Shown: one piece after another, positions 1 to 11,962 of the stretch
Layout of the letters: every line of letters begins with the position of its first letter
How positions within the stretch are numbered: position 1 is the stretch's first letter
Source: Phorcus lineatus
Lineage: Eukaryota > Mollusca > Gastropoda > Trochida > Trochidae
Assembly: GCA_921293015.1 (NCBI GenBank)
Contig: OV121082.1
Span: forward strand, 19,757,748 to 19,821,747
Length of the DNA: 64,000 nucleotides
Direction of reading: 5' to 3'
Translations under genes and position numbers: made by a program
Notes under the pieces: model-generated
What the model was told of the DNA's origin: nothing
The model's input: only the letters and a program-made list of their open reading frames with translations
Databases searched by the model: none

Positions 1-3000
1 TCGAAACATATTTTCATATTACCTGCCGTAGATTTGGGTTATCCAATAACCCTATACTTCGTCTCTGTGATCTGAGAGCTTCTCATAAAACGTGATACAA
101 TATGCTCGTATCACAGCCAATCAGCAGAGAAAGGGTCACTTCAAAAATCAATATTCAGAGTCCTGATCAGACGCTGAAAGCGCCTTTATAAAGATAAGTT
201 TTATTATCTTCTCGTATTAAGTCGTTTTGATATTATTTCCTTATATATCTCAAGTGTGGGTTATCTGAGTAAAATTTCTTTCAAACCATTAAGTTTTTGG
301 TTGCCAAGGATGTCTCAAATAGTGACAAAAAAGTTGCAAAATCAATCGATTAGAATTATAATTTACTTTTTATCTTGAACTAACATGAACAAATTTCATT
401 GTCATGATGAAAAGTTACATGCGGTTGGTTGTCCTTGCCTTGAAATGAGTACACGTGTGTACTGTGCAATAAAATGAAATTTCCTAATTAAAACCATATG
501 AACAAGAAACGTACAATTTCAACAGTCTTCTGGCCATCAATTTTGTTTCGAAGTTTATGAAAAAACTGTTCCTATTACCACATGCCACTATTTATTTTGT
601 ACTTTAAATTTGCACCGTTCCTTAAATGAAATATCTTATACCAGGACCCTGGATGTATTTCAACATTTATACCTTTGATATTTTATCAACGCCCATTTCT
701 TAAGCTATGAATAAAGAACAAAACAATCAGGCAATTTATCGTCTCGTAGAAAAAAAGCCTTTTGGTACCTTTTAATGTCATAAGAGAAAACTAGCACTCA
801 GAACTAAAACGTTAGATAGCATATAGATGAATCCCGTGATCAGGGTCAGTCACTCTGGAGAAAGTACATGGAATTCACGAAAACAAAGTCAAGGATAGAA
901 ATAACGGTGTTGCTATCCTATTTTCATCAGTTAACGTGTTAAAGTTGACCCATCTGCATATCCACGTCTTCTTTCTATATCTTTCAAATATATTTGTCTT
1001 GCTTCTTGTCAACTAGGGCAGAATTTTTCTTTTTTGACTGACTTTGTTTTAAGTCTACAATAAAGATGTACTTCAATTTCAGTGTAGAAATGAGGCAGAG
1101 TGAAAATATGTTATTGAGTCGTCCTATGGTGCTCATCAATATGTAATTATGTTGCCCATATATAAAAGTAGGGCTTATTAATTTAATATGTTCAGATATT
1201 GACACTTGAAGTTTTCACTGTTTTAACGTCGTGTTCCGCTGTAATCCACGACAAGACACAGGCTATCATGAGAATCGTTAAGGCTGTAAAACTGTACAGA
1301 TGAATCTAGTAAAGCAACTGAATGGTTCAAATTAAATCGAGTGGTGTCATGAAGCCAGTTCTATTACTAATGGACCTTTTGAACTCTCACAGCTTGAACC
1401 AATGCAAATTTTTCTTATTATCGATTGGTTAATATCATATTGGACGTATTTCAATGTGCATTATTAGTTTAGATTTTAAACTTATATTTTGATTTGGTAT
1501 CAAATGAAAACAATTTATAACTCTGAGATGGTATGAAATATTATATGATTAATTGAAAGAGAAGGAATGATATAGCGTTTAAATGAGTAAATACGAAAAT
1601 ATCTATACTATTACATATAATTCACACCAATATTCCTAACAAACAAACGATTTTATTCAAACATACCAAAAATGGTTTAGATAGGGAGACATACATAGAT
1701 GTTGAAGATAATCTTAAAATACGGTTACCACTGCGTGTGAAGTGTGTATTCGCTAATTAGTCATCTCGGATCTATTCTGTTCTAAAAGTAGCCATGGTGG
1801 ACGGACACTCAACTGTAAACTGCAGTCCATACATGCCAGGTTCACTTTATCAGAAGCAAGAGTAGGGGAATAGTAATTGAATACGTTAACGCCTGGGTGC
1901 CATAATAAGGATTAGACCTATCAAGTCATTTGTACCATCTTTCAAATGTTGAAATTGACTAATGAGCGTTTATGTTCTACTCACTAACCTTGAAGTGAAA
2001 AAGGAACTTATTACATACATATCGACGATAGAAAAGGGGTATTAAACTGATTTGGAAACTGAAAATTCGATTTAAGTAATCTCGAAATGGACTGGAAATA
2101 AATGAAATATGCGAGCCCTAATTAAATATTACCAAAAAAGGATATTATCTTGTTCAGATCAATTCTTTAAAAACCTCATGGTCATAACAATTAAAATTAT
2201 GAAATGATAATTGATATTGATCGAAATAATACAATAATAATTTTCTGTCGGTGGCTTAAACACATTTCCTTCTTAACATATCATAGATAGCTTAGTTTAT
2301 ATATCATAAATACCTTATGAAAATACCTTATGCAATAGATCCATGGAGAGAATCGTTGCATTTAAATGTGAACAACAATTCTCAAGAGTATTAGATAATA
2401 ATAACGATTTAATCAACAAACATAATTAAACACATTCTCGCCAAAACGGAATCAGTTCTGAACCAGAAACGTCGATCTGAATATATATTCAGTGCATAGA
2501 ATTTATAAATATTTTATTTGAATCAATTCTTCTCAATGTAAATGGTTTTAATCTTGTACTTCTTGAAATGGAATAAACACCCATTCTAGTCTGTATGTCA
2601 AAATGAAACCTAAAGAGCAGGTTTATATAAATAACGAAATGTAAAAGGCACAGTATGTAGATACAGGGCAAACTGTAAAATATGCGAAATGTTTTAGTAA
2701 GTAATCAAATTTTTTTTAAACATTTAACCAAAATGGGATTGCAATGTACTTTGTTCATAAATTGTAGTTATCAATGTTGACGTTTATCATTAACATAACT
2801 GTGTGTACTTGGAATAGATGCAAAATAATTTCATAGTTTTATAGAAATGAAAATTGAAGTATCACATGCCTTTGAAGGAACGCTTTCAAAATGAATATCA
2901 AAGCATTATGTTTCTTCCTTTGGAATTTAGATATGACATTATTTCTATCTAGGATCCAATCTGATAGTATGCCAAACATTCACCCTGTAACATAGCATCC

Positions 3001-3100
3001 AGACTCCCTTGTTGATTTGGGCAGTTTTTATGGCAAAATATTTAAAAGTACTTTGACGATTAAGATATCATGGGGTTGAGATGCCTCAGCACAGCGTGAA

Positions 3101-3119
3101 TTTTTTTTTTTTTTTTTTT
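3101..3119. repeat. Poly-T run (19 T)
   Basis: An uninterrupted 19-base T tract directly follows the duplicated block that reads CAGCACAGCGTGAA. Paralogous copies at 13,225 and 25,765 have no homopolymer here, so it expanded, or was inserted as a retroposon tail, in this copy only. Confidence 0.9.
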
Positions 3120-4010
3120 GCTAACAATTTCACGAATTATAAATGGACTTTGGTTGCTTTGTGGTGTGTGGATATCTATGTATCAAAATTTAGAAACATG
3201 TCACGATTCTATTCCTCAAACATTAAATTGTATTCATTATTGTAAAGTTGAGTGTGTGTGTTTGAAATACAAATATCTTTACAACAATTTTTTTCTGGTT
3301 TAGAAGTTGTCAAGCTGATTGGTCAAAAGGTGTTTCACTCTAAAACCAGTGACTATGAAAACTGTATCAGGAGTTAAACAAATATTTATTTTCAAGAAAA
3401 TTATACCCGTTCACGAAAGGCAACAATTGTATTTTCTTTCCTTAATTCTGGAAATGTAACTTGAACGCTAAATATCATGTATCGGCGCATATGGTATAAA
3501 CTACTGTTTGTTTTTAACTCACTATGGTATAAGTACTAGTTATATAATTACTGTCTAGAGAATGCTTCAGCAAAACAGATGTGCATTGATTATCTAAACT
3601 GGACACAATAAATAGAACAGATGTAAAAGATATATAAATAACGAGAGCTTAAGGCGCGCGGATGACACGTCAGAGCTTGAAAATCGATTTTAATTAACTA
3701 AAGACGGTGTCATCGTCTCTTTGAATTACCACTGTGCGCTGGTGTGGTTTAAAAGAAAACAGTTCCTTCAATATAGTCTTAACCTAGTGAGAAAATCAAT
3801 ACTCAAGCAAATCTTTGATAAAATTTCTTAATTGCAATAACACGTTAATATTTTTCATGAATTAAAAATATTTCCAAGGCTTTAACTGTAGTCTTGTTTC
3901 GTTAAAACTTATGTCTCGAGAACTCGTTTATCCTATTTTGAGACTGCAACAATTGAGCTGTATTTGATAACAACTGTGTCCAATTCTGTTCAAAACACTT
4001 CAAAGATGCA

Positions 4011-4355
4011 TTCTCTCCCTACAGAGTTAACTCCGTAATAAATTCCTATAGTAACCTATGTTCAGTATGTAAAACTATGTTGTATGATAGTTTCTAAATC
4101 TAGAAATCTAGAACTTTGTTTGAATGTGCACTCAAACTTTGATCCTTCTTCACAGAACACAGGCGCCGTATAAAGCGACTGCAATACTGCATAGGCCTCA
4201 GTGACATCAAATATATTGTGTTTGCATGCAGTGTTTCATTACCTGAGATATTGCTGTATTGTTTATGTTTCAACTTTTTGGCACATTCCGGAAGCCCGAT
4301 AAAAACTTGTTTTAGGACAGAAGTTAGTATATAGGAATTTAAGAAAGGGGAGCGA
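4011..4355. mobile_element. Short TIR element, family X, internally deleted copy
   Basis: The left end reads TTCTCTCCCTACAGAG followed by TTAACTCCGTAATAAATTCC. The right end, reverse-complemented, reads TCGCTCCCCTTTCTTAAATTCC, so both termini share the TCTC-CTCC...AAATTCCTATA pattern of the better preserved copy at 28,711-29,345. The interior segment (ACAGAACACAGGCGCC, AAAGCGACTGCAATACTGCA, TACCTGAGATATTGCTG) matches the reverse strand of that copy. At about 345 bp it is about half its length and lacks the middle. There is no coding capacity, so it is a non-autonomous DNA transposon relic by inference. Confidence 0.6.
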
Positions 4356-6670
4356 ATGTCTAATATATTTATGCAGAATAAGTCGGCTGTCTGGATTTTC
4401 TTTACTTCATAGAATCTGTTTAAAGTACGAAAATAAACTAATCAATGATAGCTACACTAAATGTACACTAAATTTGCGGATTTCATAGTGTATTTAGATC
4501 AACAGTTTCTTTTATGTTAGCTTATACAAACATAACGTATAACTGACGACTATTTATGAGTGTCGTTTTTAGATTGTGCAGATGTGATCATAGCCACACA
4601 CTCCTGTCTAAATAAAATAAAGTCTAACACTCCTACCTAGCTATGTTTCTGAACTGGATTTTCGTGGTAGTTGACCTTTCACTTTCCACACTTCTACAGG
4701 TCTGTCAAATGGTACCAACTATTATCAGCCTGGACGCTATTGATGGAGTCCAAGGCGTTAGACAAAATTTTTCTTCATAAAAACTATATAGTCCATATTT
4801 GGATGCGAGAGTTTAGGTGATGACAATTGGAATTGCCTCATACTTTACTTTACGAGATAAGATTTTGCGCTTGGCGTACGCTGAAAACTGCATGTCCCAA
4901 TTATGTTTCACAGGAGTTGTTTATCATTGCCTATCGTTATATACACAAACAAAAATATTGTTTATCAGAAATTTATAATTTTGCATGTACTTTAATTCAT
5001 TAATTCTCAACGCATATATTTTAATTTCACTCTCCAAATATTGAATAGCAACATCTATACTAAAAAACCTTAGAATTTTTCATCTTTTCAAACCAATTTA
5101 AAGTTTTAAAATTTTGGATTTGGTATGATTTTTTACCATAACAAACATATTTCAAAACCTGACAACTGCAGACATGATTTCCTAGTCCACAAATACGTTC
5201 GAATGAAAAGCTCATTATATTTACCGTCCAAAGGACTTAACGAAAGGGCATACACACAACTGCAGTCTTGCAACATTAAAAGAAAATAAATCATGTGAAA
5301 ATATTTTTGAATAAAAGCGAAGGGGAAACTAGGCTACAATAGAGTACACTTTGTTCTTCTTTAATCTAACACGTGCTATCAATAAACAGGCTTTGGGCAT
5401 GCAAGTTGCAGCATGTTGAAGCAAATGTCAAATGTCACACAAATGAATTTGCTATAAATGTTTTGTTGCAGACAGCGATCGTTTTCTTTTATTTTTGTAA
5501 CATGTTCTCGGCATTTCACAGAAAATGATGAATGATTAAGGACCAACATCTTTTCTCCGCATGTTCTTTCTGCACCATAAGTAAAAAGGCTGAAGGTAAA
5601 CATGAACAAACTTTACTTCGATGTAAGCCTCTATCTGCATTGCGATGAGCCTCGGTGCGGTTGGTTCGTTATGTTTAGAATTGTAAGTATTTTGAACATG
5701 AAGTATTATTTGCGAGTTGGTTTCTCTTCCAGGATATATTCAATCACAACACTAACAATACCATGATGTCATTATGATAATTCCTTACACAAAACCATTT
5801 GCAAGCAAACACTTTTTACCAATAATGCTAATCGAAGGACATATTGAGGTAATTTTTTTGCCTCTGTTTATCCAAAACTCTCCAAAACTTGCCATGAAAT
5901 GTTTATATGTGTTTTAGAATTAAAGTAAGCGTTTCGATGTAGAATTAAACTTGCATTCGTTGTTTTTGAAAAACATCATGTCACACAGAGAGAAATTTGA
6001 CTTGTACATATTTGCCTTTGTTAATTTTTTAACCTTCTTTCTTTCAGTTTGTTTTTGATAGGTAATAAACAGCAGAAATTGAGTAAACATGATAATTAAC
6101 TTTTAATGATGTTTCCTTAGTTCAATGTGAAAGTTTAATCATCGTTTACACTGTTTGGCACTATTGGATGCACGCTTAGAAACTTACCTGTATGTTTGGT
6201 GTGGACTGGACATTCTTATTCCTTTGAAACTCTCAGTTGCTAAAAGCTAAAATATTTATATGAGATACGTAATCATTGGAAGCTGCATTTATATGAATGC
6301 AAAGTGATTAATTCCTTATGAGATAGAAACACCATGCAGTATAAAGGTGTTATTTTCCTACAAAACCATATGCATCATATTCTCAATGAATATACGAGAC
6401 ACAGAAAAATCGGTACACTAAGAAGAGAAAATAGTTCAAATTTGTTAACGTTGTCCTCGACATTTACCAGAAGCTCAGGGAGTAATTGCATTGTTTTAAC
6501 AGGGACCTAAGCACTTACGATGTTGTGACAATGCATCTCCTTTCTGTCTCTTATCAGATGAGCTTAATGGACTTTGATGTTGTAGGGGGCGATGTTGTTG
6601 ATCTGGATAATGTCAGAATGAACTATGGGAAACTATGGGAAATTCCATCCCCATTTACTCGCAGTCATTA

Positions 6671-6894
6671 ACAGTCTAAGCGACCAAGGTAATAATCTAA
6701 GTTATTGGTGAAACAGTCTAAGTGACCAAGGTAATAATCTAAGTTATTGGTGAAACAGTCTAAGTGACCAAGGTAATAATCTAAGTTATTGGTGAAACAG
6801 TCTAAGTGACCAAGGTAATAATCTAAGTTATTGGTGAAACAGTCTAAGTGACCAAGGTAATAATCTAAGTTATTGGTGAAACAGTTTAAATGAC
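6671..6894. repeat. 42-bp minisatellite, five full copies plus a partial sixth
   Basis: The unit begins ACAGTCTAAGTGACCAAGGT and ends AAGTTATTGGTGAA, 42 bases in all. Full copies start at 6,671, 6,713, 6,755, 6,797 and 6,839, and a degenerate partial copy starts at 6,881. Copies 2 to 5 look identical; copy 1 differs by one base (GCGACC for GTGACC). The near-identity implies recent expansion in a region that is otherwise old and decayed. The unit length is divisible by three but the frames contain stops, so coding is not suggested. Confidence 0.97.
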
Positions 6895-8959
6895 AGCTAG
6901 TCCGTTAAAGGATACTAGTGTCAAATTGACAACTGGTCAATCTGCAACTTCATTTACCAAAATCCATAGTCATCACTTGTGCACGATCTAATGAGGATAC
7001 TTTGGTAGTAAATGCCAATAACAAAATCACTTGTCAATACAACTGTTCAAGTATTATAACATGAATAAAGCCTGCAAAGTTGAATCACGCAAGTTTAAAA
7101 TCACAAAATTATGAGATGATAACCGGTTATATAATTCCAAAATTACAAAATCAAATGTTCCATGTTTCCATGCATAGTCTACAAAATGTTGAAAATAATA
7201 ATGAGGACTACGACTGTCATAACGGCTCAAATCTTCTATACAGTAATGAAGCAGGACTACGAATATCCTCGTGAGTTTTGATGTTAAACAACTCTGATAC
7301 TGATTTTTGCAACAAATGATGATTCACTCTTTTCTTAACATGACGACACGAAATCGAAAATATGTTAGTCTTCGGGCTTTTAGAAACAAATTCACGTTAA
7401 AGGAGACGTTTGAATCAGTTTATCACTTTGTATGGTATGAAATGGTTTTCATTACATGTTTGAAACAGAACCCCCGAGTAAAATTTTGTGTAATTCACTT
7501 TCACGATTAATGTACGGCAACAACGGTAATCAAATGATATCATTCTTGGAGCTTTTTGACATAGACGGGTATCGTATTTGTTATTGAAACTTCTTATTTG
7601 AACTATGACAGAAACAATATTATCATATCATACCATGTCAAAACGTTTAGATTCAATTAGATTCGATCAAAAGCTACGGCAACAAAAACAGTTCCGTTGT
7701 CATGCTGCACATATATAAGTAAAACAGCTAGAACCTTATTAATGCAGTTATGCACATGTACATATACAGTGTCACATTTATAATTAGTCAGTTTATGTCT
7801 TTTGACAGCCTTTAAATATACATTTTGATTATTTGTACAATGCCATATGAATAAGATTGTTAACATTTGAAGACACGCTGTGAGATTCATTACAGGGTCG
7901 AGATCAAACCACCAAAGATTAACTATCAGAATCTCAAAATAGAACCGTAGTATTACAGAAATTAAATTGACCAGTGGACGTTTCACTTGATTAAACTATT
8001 AGTCTCAATAAAAAATGCCTGTAAGATTAATTTTTTGTACAATGAAAACTTATCTTATTGTAATGCATATTCCAAATGTTGTGCATATCCTCCTTCCAAT
8101 CATCCCGACATAGTTCGGAAGTAAGACAAAATTACCAAGTGATTTGTCTGTCACCGTTCCATTGTTAGTATTCAGAAATCATATTCTCAAAAAGCCAAGG
8201 GAGTGTTCATTCACTTGGATGGATGAGATTTTCTAAGGCGATGATTTTGCCAAGTGCATACTGGTTGCCAATATTTAATTCCTGGACACAGATCCGTTGA
8301 CCTGTCAAGTACTAAGTTATATCATTAACCGCCACAGGTATTTGTTTGAGATCAATTTTTCAAAGATAGCGAAGATGAATCTTTGAAATTGTCTTCATGT
8401 CTTTAACGATAAATAAAACAGTAAACATCAGTGCTATTGTACGTGGTTGATTAACCAATGTGTACATATACAACATAGTCCCCAACCTCCAGTGTTTCTA
8501 TTACGGAATAAGATGCAAAACCCACATTGTAAATCTTAAATGCCATTATAACGTATTCATGGAATGTCTTTTCTCCCTTTCACTTGTCCTATAAAATTCA
8601 TAAAACAAGGTGAGAAAATGAAAATAAAGTTTGATGCATAGTACACTACTCTTTGTACATAGAGACTTGCAGATAATTCCTCGACTAAACAAGCTTTATA
8701 TGTGCTATGTTATAGGACTGGACAATAAAGGTGCACAGAGTATGTTTCATAAATTACTTATGTGCCTTAACAAAAACTAAAATACCGCCTTTCCTGCCTT
8801 AAGTTCCATTATCTTCCCTAAACTTGCATCTGTATCAGTAAAATGGCAAAATTGTTATATTTTCGTATTTTCAATGATAGTACAAACACGGTCACCTGGA
8901 TCTGAAAAAGTCAAAATTCTGCACCAAATCTACATCAATGTCAGTTAAATGACCAACTT

Positions 8960-10450
8960 AACATAACCAACACATATGTGTCGTATCTGCTGTAAATAAG
9001 TTTTTAAAATAAGGTTTGAATTATTGACGCGTGCCACAGTCCGGTTTTCGATCACACCTCACGACCTAAACCTGATCCCAGCAGGCACATAGACGTCTAT
9101 TAGACGTCTAAATATAGTCTAATCTGTGGGACTTGCAAGACGTCTAAAGGTAGATGTCTATTGGACGTATATTAGACGTCTAGACGTCTTATTGACGTTT
9201 AGTAGACGTCTTTTAGACATTTATTAGACATCTTTTAGACGTTTATTAGACGTTTGTTAGACATATATTAAACCTCTATTAGAAGTGTAAATACCTCCCA
9301 AAATATTTAACAGAAGTCTGAAAAAAGTTAAACACATGTCCTTTAGTGGTTGTGTTATACCCCAGTATAATAATTCTGTGCAGTGGGAACTTCATCAGGA
9401 TTCAGAGCTTCAAACAAAAAACTGTATTTTGTAAGGCATAATTGCATATTTTAGATGAAAATGGTTACATTTAAGCCCAATTATTTCACTATTTAAAACA
9501 ATATAATGACTTATAATGGATACTTTTTTAGAATTTGATATGGTAACTTAATTTCATGTTTAGGTTTACATTTTCTTATGAATAGATTCAAAATTTTCAG
9601 ACTAAGTGATGAGCAAATGTGCCTTGAAAATAAACAAGAAATAAGCTCAAATAAGATGAAATATTTATTCAATATCAAAATCTATTTAATGCAATCAACA
9701 TTTATATTGTAATAATAATGCAAAAATATTTGCTTTTATATGTTTTGAATAATTAACTTTACTCAAATTTGTCAAATCTTCATATCATTGTCCAAAACTG
9801 AAGAGTAATTGTTGAAGTATGAATGTCCTGATTCAAGGCCATTTTATCCCACACCCCGGAAGAGCATCTTAAAAGAATTTCGCCGTTCTTGAGAATTGTA
9901 TCCTTGATTGCGTCCTTGTAACAGATTTGTCAAAGTATCTGAAAATAAATTGAAACCTTAATTGTTATCTCAACTCATGATCATTGTCAACATTTATACC
10001 TATATATTGGTCACACTGTTAAATATTTGGTAAGCTACGTGTCCTGAAAAATTCAATATTAATGTATACACAGACACAAAATGAAACCATATTACTAACA
10101 TGAACCTAATAATAGTTGAATCTACGTCATAAGTCAACTATTATAAAAAGGTTTCTTTTGCAGTGAATTAAAATGACAGTTATCTGAAAATGAAAATGTT
10201 TCACACTGAAACAGGTTCTCTGCATTTCATAAGGGTGTATTAATAATTAATATTCCACTATCAAACTTCGGTTAACAAAATACCAAGGGAAAGAGTCTGG
10301 TCATGAATTATTTAATTTATTGTCCTTATACTGAACTGATAAGCATTATGATGCTGATTTTCATTGACAGCCACTACTTCTCGATGAAATAACACAATTT
10401 ATAAAGTTTGACATATGTGACTCCAACAACATACGCTGTGCCACTTTAAT
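8960..10450. mobile_element. Family X relic split by a ~1.26-kb insertion
   Basis: 9,000-9,070 (AAGGTTTGAATTATTGACGCG, then GTCCGGTTTTCGATCA) matches 31,297-31,370 and, inverted, 29,000-29,050. The match stops at the end of CCTGAT near 9,074. It resumes near 10,337 (ATAAGCATTATGATG, AAGTTTGACATATGTGACTC), matching 31,393-31,490. The intervening 9,075-10,336 is absent from the other copies and starts with CCCAGCAGGCACATAGACG. It contains the AGACGTC array at its left edge and about 1 kb of plain AT-rich sequence without a recognisable gene. Confidence 0.5.
9088..9287. repeat. Degenerate AGACGTC/TTAGACGT tandem array
   Basis: About 200 bases built from variants of TTAGACGTC spaced 10 to 14 bases apart (ATTAGACGTCTA, GTAGACGTCTTTTAGAC, ATTAGACGTTTG). 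The core GACGTC is palindromic, so the array reads alike on both strands. It decays rightwards (AGACGT to AGACAT to AAACCT). It begins directly inside a boundary sequence, CCCAGCAGGCACAT, that resembles a transposon end. This suggests subterminal repeats of an inserted element, but no matching right terminus was found. Confidence 0.8.
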
Positions 10451-11768
10451 AGAAATCCACAGCTGGTATTTTCTAGTCAATATGGCAAAGTTTCAAGTCT
10501 CCAGCATTTTAATTCGTAAGGTAGGTTCAGAGTCAATTGATCGTTAAAAGGTGATACTTACGGCGTATTGTGAGGTTATGTGTAACAGACATGAGCTATG
10601 CATCAAGTTTGATATAAACATATTTCTTAGAGTAAAAGTAGTCTATCCAAGTGGTTTCGGTAGTATGAACTCTTTATTCCATCATTAACTAGATGTATTA
10701 ATTTTAGTTATGATAATCTCGTTATGATAAGACACTTTATAAGAATCAGATGAAACAAGAACAATCTGAAATGTCACGGCAGAAGGTATAAATAACACAA
10801 TGGAAAATTTGCCAGAAAGTTAATATCTTTCCTCTGCCAGCAGGAACTTTACTAGCGTCCATGAGGCTTTGGATCTATACGAGATGCATGTGTGATTGTT
10901 TACAATTGTCTAGGCGTGTTTGTGCTTTGTAGAAACTTTGGGACGTAAGAAATCACAGAAAAGGTCGTATGACATGAACCCGATGGAGCAGTTCTCGCTT
11001 CTGGTACGAATGTTTTAAAATCTGATTTTCATTCACATTTGGGTATAAAGTTATGTCACACAAATTAGGCGTTTGTCTATATGTCTATTTGTCTAACGCC
11101 CAACCTAGAAATTAATTTCTCAGTAATATCAAGTCAGCTTATTTGAAATAAAGAATCATGTAATGTTTATGTATTTTATGGATTCTTTTTATCAGATGAT
11201 AATTTTTTCTTTGGGGTTTATGCATATCTAAACATAAAACATCTTGAACATAAATTGAATATAATAATAATGAACTTGCACGTAGTTCATATGTCTAAAA
11301 TAATCATCATGATATTTACCATTCGATGAAATTGACCAATTTGAAATCATCAATCTTCTGAATTGTAAGAAAATAAACGCAACATAATGACATAATAAGA
11401 ACAAAAGATGTTTGAGAAACCTTTCGAAATAGGAGCAGAGCAAATACAGCCTTCAATGCTATAGCCCAGATAGAATTATTGATGAATCCATTATCCTAGG
11501 GCAATCAGCTCATTAGATGGTACTCATTACTCACAAGAACAAAGGCATGGACAGGAATTAAAGAGTCGCTACTTGGTATTCATTGGATAGCTTGTTAACA
11601 CATCCACTTTCTTCACGCAGAGTTACACATAGAGGCCTATCTTGCTTTTTGGCTACTACTGCTGCTGTTGGTTGTTTAATTGATAAGGATCTCCCTTGTT
11701 GAATAATAACGTTTCTAAATTCAGAATTTATCACCAGAACTTAAACACAATTTGATTTGAACATTTTC

Positions 11769-11962
11769 TGAGGGGATAGCATATTTGCAGAGGTAGGGAA
11801 ATGGATTCTCATAGCTTAACCGTTCATGGTACGTTTGTTTAAAAATTGCTTTTTTGGATTAAAAAACATTGTCTTGAAATTGGAAACATTTTATATAGTT
11901 TTCGTTTGATTACTTTATTTATCTAGAAAAAACGAGCAACTACCCCTTTAAACAGTTAAGAT
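11769..11962. mobile_element. Short copy of TIR family Y
   Basis: The left end GAGGGGATAGCATATTT and the right end (reverse strand) AAAGGGGTAGTTGCTCGTTT are variants of the family Y terminus AAAGGGGGAGTAGCACGTTT. The body (CATAGCTTAACCGTTCAT, ACATTGTCTTGAAAT, TAGTTTTCGTTTGATTACTT) matches the right half of the copy at 58,573-58,926. It is present in copy A and apparently absent from the same place in copy B, so it was inserted after the duplication. No coding capacity. Confidence 0.5.

Larger units (their letters stand above)
1..8400. repeat. Partial first copy ('unit 0') of a diverged ~11-kb segmental duplication
   Basis: Only scattered blocks can be recognised here. Around 1,620-1,960 the motif CAATATTCCTAA and the later stretch TTGAATACGTTAACGCC match blocks at 12,530-12,900 and 23,525-23,910. 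ATGCCTCAGCACAGCGTG at 3,081-3,098 matches 13,210 and 25,745. The block at 3,680-3,780 (CTCTTTGAATTACC, TGGTTTAAAAGAA) recurs near 34,450-34,540 and 40,610-40,700. The block at 5,150-5,390 (CTGACAACTGCAGAC, GCTCATTATATTTACCG, AACTAGGCT) recurs at 18,520, 30,180 and 35,570. Block order is the same as in the later copies. This is the most decayed copy and its edges are not defined. No protein gene is recognisable; 5,400-8,400 holds only the 42-bp minisatellite and otherwise featureless AT-rich sequence. Confidence 0.45.

Noticed and set aside
7657-7986. Minus-strand 109-codon hydrophobic frame resembling membrane segments
   Set aside because: Hydrophobic frames arise readily in AT-rich DNA. No start context, splice sites or family motif were found, and the length is within chance expectation.
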